This document shows positions 14,969-19,297 of a DNA stretch of 19,297 nucleotides, in pieces. The position numbers and the translations under genes are program-made. This DNA comes from DASQHW01 sp038209365. Its GTDB lineage: Bacteria > Actinomycetota > Acidimicrobiia > IMCC26256 > PALSA-610. Positions within the stretch are counted from its first letter, which is position 1. Every line of letters begins with the position of its first letter. The stretch is taken from NCBI GenBank assembly GCA_038209365.1, contig JBBQXS010000069.1:1-19297 (forward strand). The letters run 5' to 3'. Under the pieces are notes generated by a model. The model was not told the origin of the DNA, searched no databases, and worked only from the letters and a program-made list of their open reading frames with translations.

Positions 14969-15055
14969 GCCGCCCCCGTGATCGTTGTCGACGCGCCCGC
15001 TGCGCACCCGAGGCATTGATCAACAATGACGCCAAGTACGGCAGGGACCGCTCGG

Positions 15056-15697
15056 TCACATGCCGAACCGCGCTCGCCCGACGGCCGCCACCGCCTCTGC
15101 CGGGCCGCTGACTTCGACGTTGGCCGCGCCCCGACGCCCGAACAGGTAGAGCAACAGCTCGCCTGGCAGTCCGGTGAGGCGGGCAGTCGGCTTTCCTCGA
15201 CGTGCTCGCACGATCGCGGCGGTCCCCGCCCACTCGAGCTCGAGCCCTACGCCGCGTAGTCGCCTTGCGAGGAACCATGGCGCGAAGCCGACATTGCGCC
15301 ACAGCGCTTCGTCCAACGCGGCGGCGTTCGTCCGTGGATCAAGACCGTTGGCTCTGCGGACGTCCTCGTGGTGAACGAAGAACTCGTTGAGGTTGGGGAC
15401 ACGGCGCACCCACGCGACGCGAAAGAACCCGCGCTGCGGTCCCGATCGAATCGTCGTGAGGAGGTCGGCGTAGTCCCTCCGGGTAAGCGCCTTTCTGCGG
15501 CGTTCGGCAAAGCGGCCCCACGCGCCGGGCAGGACAAGCCCTGGTGCGGCGCGGTAATCGTGCTCACGAATGACGAGGTGCGCCGCGAGATCGTATGTCG
15601 TCCACGGCTCGAGAAGCGTTGGAGCTTCGGCGCCGAGCTCGTTCATGAGGTCGCACAGCCGCTCGCGTTCGATGACGTCCAAGGAGAGGTCAGTCAC
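15056..15697 (-). CDS. TIGR03085-type metal-binding protein (mycothiol-dependent/DinB-like superfamily)
   Basis: The 213-aa protein matches the actinobacterial TIGR03085 family, related to mycothiol-dependent maleylpyruvate isomerase. It has ERERLCDLMNELG, then EPWTTYDLAAHLVIREHDYR with His40 in the first metal-ligand helix, then RRVPNLNEFFVHHEDVRRANG with His109/His110. The C-terminal half is typical, with RLTGLPGELLLYLFGRRGAANVEVSG. Members bind a divalent metal; the reaction of this subfamily is not established. The start is the GTG at 15697 (no strong ribosome site visible). The gene converges with nhaA, separated by 87 bp without an obvious terminator. It supports an actinobacterial, mycothiol-making host. 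Confidence 0.85.
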   Translation of the reverse strand: MTDLSLDVIERERLCDLMNELGAEAPTLLEPWTTYDLAAHLVIREHDYRAAPGLVLPGAWGRFAERRRKALTRRDYADLLTTIRSGPQRGFFRVAWVRRVPNLNEFFVHHEDVRRANGLDPRTNAAALDEALWRNVGFAPWFLARRLRGVGLELEWAGTAAIVRARRGKPTARLTGLPGELLLYLFGRRGAANVEVSGPAEAVAAVGRARFGM

Positions 15698-15733
15698 TGA
15701 TGTTCGCGACGGTCACGATCCCGTCTTCCGACC

Positions 15734-15890
15734 TCAGCAGCAGCGGCTTGCCGATTCGGGCGGTGCGGCACAACACATCGGGTCGTCGTCCGCACTCTGC
15801 AGGTGGGCGGACGATTCGCCGAAGGTGTCACTGTCTGCGAGCACGGTTGTAGATCTCCCAGGGACCGTCGGGGCCGTCGACCCAAACCTT
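15734..15890 (-). pseudogene. CadI/ArsI-family metalloenzyme, frameshifted C-terminal remnant
   Basis: On the minus strand KVWVDGPDGPWEIY (about 15849-15890) is followed, after a one-base shift, by TVLADSDTFGESSAHL and a tail with two Cys-Cys pairs (CCAAPP and the final CC before the TGA at 15734). This is the signature end of ArsI/CadI proteins, vicinal-oxygen-chelate enzymes linked to organoarsenical or cadmium resistance. The extra base lies near 15848 (TAC-A-ACC). Nothing recognisable of the first 100 or so residues remains upstream. The gene is broken both by truncation and by frameshift. Confidence 0.75.
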
Positions 15891-15927
15891 GGCTCGACCG
15901 AGTGACGGTGTGCCGGGGAGGTCCCAT

Positions 15928-16086
15928 TCAACGCCACCGCTCGAACACGCTGATGATGATCCAGCGCAGGAACGTCATGAAGGCGCAGACGATGATGACC
16001 ACAAATAGAGCCGTCGTCACGCGTCGTATGATACCGAGCCTTCGGACGAACGAACGCAACACCGAGTTAGCAGGTAATTGGGCCAT
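15928..16086 (-). CDS. Possible small single-helix membrane protein
   Basis: Starting at ATG 16086, the frame gives 52 aa with one long hydrophobic segment (VTTALFVVIIVCAFMTFLRW, followed by IIISVFERWR). It has no recognised family and no clear ribosome site. The MITE-like element starts 40 bp upstream, so this could be the C-terminal relic of a larger membrane protein or a genuine small ORF. It lies immediately upstream of the CadI relic on the same strand. Confidence 0.25.
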   Translation of the reverse strand: MAQLPANSVLRSFVRRLGIIRRVTTALFVVIIVCAFMTFLRWIIISVFERWR

Positions 16087-16125
16087 TACCCGACGCGACG
16101 ACCGCGGCTTCAATGACAGCCAGCC

Positions 16126-16475
16126 TGTGGGTGCCGAAAACTCGTCCGGATCGCTGACCAGGGCTTTCTCGACACGGTCGCGTGAGCGCAAACGGACACG
16201 CGGTGTGTCTCTGGCAGCCGCGAGGGAGGTTGTGAACGTCGCTCATTCTTCGCGAACTGCCCAACGCGTGCCGACGGTGCCGACCACTTCTCGTCGTCGC
16301 CGCGGCCCGGCAGATGCTCAACGCAACAGACGTGGCGGTCGGGTCGGGCCGACATGGTGCTTAGTATTCGCGCCTTTTGTGACGTCCGGGCCGCTCAAGT
16401 GGCACCGGCTGGTTGACCGGCCAGGGAAACGCGAACGGCCTGGTCAGCGGCGCGGCCGAGTTTTCGGCACCCACA
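16126..16475. mobile_element. MITE-like element, copy 2 (350 bp, complete)
   Basis: Perfect 19-bp terminal inverted repeats bound it: TGTGGGTGCCGAAAACTCG at 16126-16144 and its complement at 16457-16475. It aligns along its length with 11486-11827. No transposase or recognised ORF is inside. It contains an imperfect internal hairpin (CGCGTG at about 16180 pairing with CACGCG about 12 bases later, flanked by GACAC/GTGTC) and CTCAACGCAACAG at 16317-16329. No target-site duplication was seen. Confidence 0.8.
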
Positions 16476-16477
16476 CC

Positions 16478-16628
16478 CGTCGGCACGCGTCGGGCAGCTC
16501 GCGAAGAATGAGCGACGTTCACAACCTCCCTCGCGGCTGCCAGAGACACACCGCGTGTCCGTTTGTGCTCACGCGACCGTGTCGAGAAAGCCCTGGTCAG
16601 CGATCCGATCGAGTTTTCGGCACCTACA
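16478..16628. repeat. Partial third copy of MITE-like element, inverted
   Basis: These 151 bp are the reverse complement of 16126-16277 with only about six differences, ending in the same terminal repeat (CGAGTTTTCGGCACC at 16610-16624, one change farther out). Together with copy 2 they form 150-bp inverted arms around a 200-bp centre, which could extrude a large hairpin. The break at 16478 is internal to the element, so it was cut during or after insertion next to copy 2. Confidence 0.8.
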
Positions 16629-16937
16629 GGTCCGTTTCACCGAATCATTGCCACCTATTGGTCTCTTGCCGGTCGCGTCGTTGGGGCGTTCAATGACGCG
16701 GGGAGGACTACGGGGCTAGACGATGCAAACTGCTTCGGGACACGCGACCCGAAGCGGCGCCGCAGAGCAGACCGAGCCCTTCCTCCCCGACGGACTCGAC
16801 GGCCGGGGCCCACAGCCCGGCCGTCGGTCCCGTGACGAACTTTCCGGATGGAGGCGAGGACGTGGTGGCACTCCGTCGACTAAACGCGGGGCCGGCCGGG
16901 CATACCCGTCGTCGGGTCGAGCCGTCCGGATAGTCGG
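16629..16937. other. Gene-poor stretch after the MITE cluster
   Basis: No ORF here shows a recognisable family in either strand. The only structure I can support is the hairpin at 16797-16826, listed separately. Confidence 0.4.
16797..16826. terminator. GC-rich hairpin, possible terminator
   Basis: CGACGGCCGGG (16797-16807) and CCCGGCCGTCG (16816-16826) form a perfect 11-bp stem with an 8-base loop. There is no T-run on either side, so it would be an atypical actinobacterial terminator. It could end transcription of the small minus-strand ORFs starting near 17144. Confidence 0.35.
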
Positions 16938-17144
16938 TTAAAAACGCCGCTCTGTTGACACCCCGGACGGCTCGGTCCCTGATAACGGGCTCCTTGTGCA
17001 CGCCGCAATATTTGCAGCCGTAGGGCGTTCAGCCCAGCAGCGCAAGGCTCGCCTTCGTGGCGCGAATTGCGGAAGCCCCCCGACCGTGACCGCAAGCACC
17101 GTCGCGCAATGCGCACATTCGTAGCTGCCGTCGCGCAGGTGCAC
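16938..17144 (-). CDS. Small zinc-ribbon-like ORF, possibly degenerate
   Basis: From the GTG at 17144 the frame begins VHLRDGSYECAHCATVLAVT, with a clean CxxC in the context DGSYECAHC. I recall this from short uncharacterised actinobacterial zinc-ribbon proteins. The next 30 residues (after about GGLPQF) lose any family look and lack the expected second metal-ligand pair, so the 3' half may be frameshifted or replaced. The total is 68 aa. It follows the other CxxC ORF on the same strand by 34 bp. The ribosome site is not evident. Confidence 0.4.
   Translation of the reverse strand: MHLRDGSYECAHCATVLAVTVGGLPQFAPRRRALRCWAERPTAANIAACTRSPLSGTEPSGVSTERRF
16996..17020. repeat. 25-bp motif, copy a (GCKYCGVH-encoding on minus strand)
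   Basis: Forward GTGCACGCCGCAATATTTGC then AGCCG; on the minus strand it encodes Gly-Cys-Lys-Tyr-Cys-Gly-Val-His. It matches the copies at 17738-17762 and 19122-19146 with three substitutions. Similarity with the 19122 copy continues some 25 bp further (shared CCCAGCAGC). Confidence 0.6.
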
Positions 17145-17178
17145 TACGCGCGCGCCGGGGAGGAAACGACGGCGCCAG

Positions 17179-17334
17179 TCACACCGTGTCGCCGCAACTG
17201 TGGATGCGCTTCCCGTCCTCCACCACGACGGTCCAGATCTCGTCACCGCGGTGTGCGCACAGCATTTGCATCACGACCGATGAGCGGCCCACTTTCAGAA
17301 GCGCCCCGCACGACTCACAGTTGACCCAAGACAC
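17179..17334 (-). CDS. Small CxxC zinc-binding-type protein
   Basis: The GTG at 17334 has GGAGG five bases upstream and gives 51 aa. The protein has VSWVNCESCGALLKVG at its start, LCAHRGDEIWTVVVEDGKR in the middle, and IHSCGDTV at the end. The Cys pair CESC together with the later Cys and His residues would suit one structural zinc. The compact pattern with alternating strands and a good ribosome site argues for a real gene despite its size. I do not know a named family. It heads a tandem with the second CxxC ORF (start 17144) on the same strand, suggesting a small operon. Confidence 0.6.
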   Translation of the reverse strand: MSWVNCESCGALLKVGRSSVVMQMLCAHRGDEIWTVVVEDGKRIHSCGDTV

Positions 17335-17734
17335 GACTGCCTCCGCATCCCACCCACTGGTCGATGACGAGGCGAGGTCTGGGCCTCGGTGGAAGCGGCA
17401 GATATCTGGGTCGTCAATTCCGAGGATAGGCCCGCAACCATCGTCGCGCTAGGGGGACTTAATCCCGATCGACCGTTACGGGCGGGTGGCACCGGCTACG
17501 GCGGAGAACCGCCGAGGGGTCGGGAGCGGCAAACACACGTTGTCGCGTGCCAGGCTCTGGGACTCCGCCGTGTGGGCCGCTCCCAACCCGTCTCGCAACC
17601 GTACGGCCGGCGAGCGAAGGGGTCGAGGCTCGTCGGCCTTGAGGTCCGCGGAATTAACGTCGATTCCTGCCTCACTGAGCGAACGCGCCATGCCTCGTCA
17701 CTCGTCTGCAATCTCGGACGCGGTGCACGCCCGT
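17335..17734. other. Stretch without a supported gene
   Basis: Minus-strand frames are open (for example about 71 codons from 17691 down to 17476), but none has a recognisable domain, convincing ribosome site or a conserved pattern. It presumably contains the promoter of the CxxC ORFs near 17334-17400. Confidence 0.4.
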
Positions 17735-17842
17735 TCAGTGGACGCCGCAGTAGTTGCAGCCGTCTGGCCACCACGATGCACGGCACCGGTCACATTCGTG
17801 ACGTAGGTCGCGTCCGCTGGTCTGTGAATGACGGGTGTCCAA
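17735..17842 (-). CDS. Very small double-CxxC ORF downstream of STAS gene
   Basis: In the frame ending TGA at 17735, residues read DLRHECDRCRASWWPDGCNY then CGVH. They contain two CxxC pairs (CDRC and CNYC) spaced like a zinc finger. The best start I can offer is a TTG at 17842 (35 aa), 10 bases after the STAS stop, with no clear ribosome site. It may be translated by coupling to the STAS gene or be the relic of a longer gene. The last eight codons are the 25-bp motif shared with two other loci. Confidence 0.45.
   Translation of the reverse strand: MDTRHSQTSGRDLRHECDRCRASWWPDGCNYCGVH
17738..17762. repeat. 25-bp motif, copy b (GCNYCGVH-encoding on minus strand)
   Basis: It differs from the copy at 19122-19146 by one base (GTGGACG versus GTGCACG at the left end). 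On the minus strand both are followed directly by TGA, so the motif is a C-terminal coding signature in these two copies. Confidence 0.65.
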
Positions 17843-17852
17843 TGCCCGCGGC

Positions 17853-18419
17853 TCAGTCGATGTTCCCGTGCGTGCTGCTTGTCGCCGGTGGGCGCTCGGG
17901 TTGGTAGAGCGGGTCTTGTCCGACGAGTTCGAGCAGGTCGCGGATTAGCGGTTGGCCGCCGTGCAGCCGGAACGGGAGGTCGCGGTCCCAGGCCCGGCGA
18001 CGTACCGTCACCAGCAGGCGGATGCCGTAGCTGTCAATGAATCGCACCCCGTCAAGGTCGAGGACGATTTCGCCGCCCGCGTTGTCGACGGCGTCGATGA
18101 CGGCGTCGTGGATGGCTTCGACGGTCGCGATGTCCAAGTCGGCGGGTAGCCGCAACACGATCCGAGCATCGGACAGAGATTCCTGTATCAATGCGGCCCC
18201 GGCGTAGTCAGTTTCGACGTCGGGTCGTGGACGGGCCGGTCGTACGTCGTCGTAACTGAACACGGCGGGGAGTACCTCGCCGTCAGACATGCGACGGACA
18301 TGGCAGCCGGCCGTGCTGGTGGAGGCGATTTCGAAGCCGCCGACCCAGGCGTGCGTGAAGTTGGTCGCCACTTCCACCCGGTCGCCCACAAGGAAACTGA
18401 CATTGGCGATGCGGTTCAT
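17853..18419 (-). CDS. STAS-domain (anti-sigma antagonist-like) protein with extra N-terminal domain
   Basis: The ATG at 18419 has AGGGAGGG six bases upstream and gives 188 aa. Residues 80-175 form a STAS domain: ARIVLRLPADLDIATVEAIH, GGEIVLDLDGVRFIDSYGIR and a final helix. Asp129-Ser130 in the FIDSYG loop match the phosphorylated Ser region of SpoIIAA/RsbV; the next residue is Tyr. These proteins bind anti-sigma kinases in partner-switching control of sigma factors. The first 62 residues (VGDRVEVATNFTHAWVGGFE...RRMSDGEVLPAVFSYDDVRP) look like a small beta-barrel, SH3/Tudor-like domain, unusual for this family. No anti-sigma kinase or sigma gene is in the window, so the partner is unknown. 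Confidence 0.85.
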   Translation of the reverse strand: MNRIANVSFLVGDRVEVATNFTHAWVGGFEIASTSTAGCHVRRMSDGEVLPAVFSYDDVRPARPRPDVETDYAGAALIQESLSDARIVLRLPADLDIATVEAIHDAVIDAVDNAGGEIVLDLDGVRFIDSYGIRLLVTVRRRAWDRDLPFRLHGGQPLIRDLLELVGQDPLYQPERPPATSSTHGNID

Positions 18420-18616
18420 CTGCGTCCCTCCCTGTCAAATGAGTTCCGCCCCGCAATGGCCAGAATCGGTAGGGAAAGCGGATGATCAACGGATTCACTA
18501 CAGCCCGTCCGACAATCCGCAAGGCTGAACTGTCCAAGCGCGGACCGTCGGCCACCCACGGCGCGACTCAGCGGAAGTCCCCGAGTCCCGAACGGTGGTG
18601 CGCGCAGACGTGCAGC

Positions 18617-18649
18617 GTTGAAGGGGGCCGCCGCCCGGCCCCCTTCAAC
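18617..18649. terminator. Perfect 13-bp hairpin
   Basis: GTTGAAGGGGGCC (18617-18629), loop GCCGCCC, GGCCCCCTTCAAC (18637-18649). This very stable stem has no T-run, so terminator is only one option; a protein-binding dyad or RNA structure is equally possible. Confidence 0.45.
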
Positions 18650-18928
18650 AACGATCCGGCCTGCCCTCCACGTGAATGCTCAAGCGCGAGGATCCATGAA
18701 CAGGCGCGCGATTGCGCCGCCATCCCAACCGGCTTCCGTACATCGGTGTGCGGGCTCAAAACCTGAAGGCGGCGCGGCGAAAGGTCGCCGGGGTGGGAGT
18801 GCAAGGTGTGCGCAACGCAGTGACCGCAGACTGCTCCACGCAGGCGACCTTCACCGATGAGCGTAAGCGGGCGGTCAAGATGACAGATTCGCCGATTACC
18901 GTCCCCGCCGACCCTTGACCCGTCCGAG

Positions 18929-18956
18929 GCCCGGCGCGACGAGCGTGACGCCGGGC
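18929..18956. terminator. 8-bp GC-rich hairpin
   Basis: GCCCGGCG (18929-18936) pairs with CGCCGGGC (18949-18956) around a 12-base loop. There is no T-run. The assignment as terminator is tentative. Confidence 0.3.
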
Positions 18957-18999
18957 GCCCCCCCGGCTCAACGTCCCATCCCGCAGTTACGCATTGTCG

Positions 19000-19031
19000 A
19001 GAGAGGGCCGCACCCACAAGTGGCCCTCTCT
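19000..19031. terminator. 10-bp hairpin, possible terminator
   Basis: AGAGAGGGCC (19000-19009) pairs with GGCCCTCTCT (19022-19031) around a 12-base loop; a short pyrimidine tail (TTC) follows on the plus strand. The shape is that of an actinobacterial terminator, but no gene clearly ends into it. Confidence 0.45.
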
Positions 19032-19121
19032 TCGCGTAGTTGTGAGGTTTCGTGAACGGAAATGGCTGTAGAACCCACGGCCTTGCGCGGTTTTTACGAC
19101 AGTAGGACTGGTCGCAGTTCA

Positions 19122-19146
19122 GTGCACGCCGCAGTAGTTGCAGCCG
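19122..19146. repeat. 25-bp motif, copy c (GCNYCGVH-encoding on minus strand)
   Basis: On the minus strand the frame reads CCWAWTLGGCNYCGVH and then TGA (19119-19121). Upstream of it the frame runs into the end of the IS3-type element, so only a C-terminal relic is present. Confidence 0.6.
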
Positions 19147-19212
19147 CCGAGCGTCCAGGCCCAGCAGCACACTGAGCTTGACCCGATGTTCCGGACGGGT
19201 TGGGTGTGTTGA

Positions 19213-19297
19213 TCATGCCGCGGAGGTGGCCTCGTAGTCGACGGGACTGAGCATCCCGACGAACGAGTGCCGCCGTTGCGGGTTGTAGAAGCATTCG
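19213..19297 (-). CDS. IS3-family transposase (OrfB), C-terminal end, runs off window
   Basis: The minus-strand frame from the window edge to the TGA at 19213 reads ECFYNPQRRHSFVGMLSPVD then YEATSAA. The FYNPQRRHS..G.LSP.DYE pattern is the hallmark C-terminus of the DDE integrase-type transposase OrfB of IS3 elements. Only 27 residues are inside the window; the catalytic domain lies beyond 19297. The sequence just after the stop (to about 19170 on the forward strand) should include the element's end, but I cannot mark its inverted repeat without the other end. Confidence 0.88.
   Translation of the reverse strand, partial: ECFYNPQRRHSFVGMLSPVDYEATSAA

Larger units (their letters stand above)
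18420..19118. other. 700-bp region with hairpins but no supported gene
   Basis: The left edge holds the ribosome site and presumably the promoter of the STAS gene (minus strand). Beyond it no ORF on either strand shows a family, despite long open frames caused by high GC. It contains three strong hairpins, at 18617-18649, 18929-18956 and 19000-19031. It may be the remains of transposon or integron-like DNA, or hold an unrecognised RNA. Confidence 0.4.

Noticed and set aside
13523..15016. 497-codon minus-strand frame opposite nhaA
   Set aside because: Its length comes from high-GC codon bias of nhaA; composition is rich in Asp, Arg, Glu and Gln with no family, and nhaA is unambiguous.
16126..16628. 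CRISPR-like or tandem repeat array
   Set aside because: There are only two oriented copies and one inverted partial copy of a long element, with no short regularly spaced repeats or unique spacers.
18568..19170. 200-codon minus-strand frame
   Set aside because: No domain, passes through three hairpins, and overlaps the GCNYCGVH motif in a different register.

Overview
The window is high-GC DNA that reads as actinobacterial: many GTG starts, GTGA stop/start overlaps, a protein of the mycothiol-dependent DinB-like superfamily, an AfsR/SARP-type BTAD domain, and a TetR gene controlling its own operon. No rRNA, tRNA or CRISPR array was recognised, and I cannot place it below phylum level.

Layout. 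(1) 1-1.3 kb: a 5'-truncated MerR regulator remnant (minus), then a membrane-anchored TlpA-type thioredoxin gene overlapping an NrtS-like membrane protein gene (plus). (2) 1.3-5.35 kb: a compact five-gene minus-strand cluster. In transcription order it encodes a DoxX/DoxD-like membrane protein, a second four-helix membrane protein, an acyl-CoA-dehydrogenase-fold flavoprotein, a PhnD/SsuA-like binding protein without a signal peptide, and a radical SAM enzyme with an N-terminal TusA-like domain. The combination is redox- and sulfur-flavoured; I do not recognise it as a described pathway, and it is the best candidate for an undescribed system here. The rSAM gene appears to carry a one-base frameshift that cuts off the TusA Cys-Pro motif. 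A uridine/nucleoside phosphorylase gene is divergent from the cluster.

(3) 6.4-9.1 kb is a gene graveyard: an IS110 transposase N-terminal fragment, a branched-chain-amino-acid-type binding protein lacking its N-terminus, a 167-bp element with perfect 13-bp inverted ends, the C-terminal BTAD domain of a lost regulator, and the copper-binding tail of a multicopper oxidase. (4) 9.1-11.3 kb (minus): a conserved membrane-anchored hypothetical protein followed by a glycoside hydrolase lipoprotein. (5) 11.5-15.7 kb: a 342-bp MITE-like element abuts a striking TetR operator/promoter (GTCTAGAC three times at a 14-bp period) driving an alpha/beta hydrolase-TetR operon. This is followed by an nhaA Na+/H+ antiporter gene (plus) and a TIGR03085-type metal-binding protein gene (minus).

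(6) 15.7-19.3 kb is a mosaic: a frameshifted CadI/ArsI C-terminus, a second full copy of the MITE-like element followed by an inverted partial third copy, two or three very small CxxC (zinc-ribbon-like) ORFs, a STAS anti-sigma-antagonist-type gene, three copies of a 25-bp motif encoding Gly-Cys-Asn/Lys-Tyr-Cys-Gly-Val-His, several GC-rich hairpins, and the 3' end of an IS3-family transposase running off the window. The MerR, CadI and multicopper oxidase remnants hint that a metal-resistance region was once present nearby, but that is inference.
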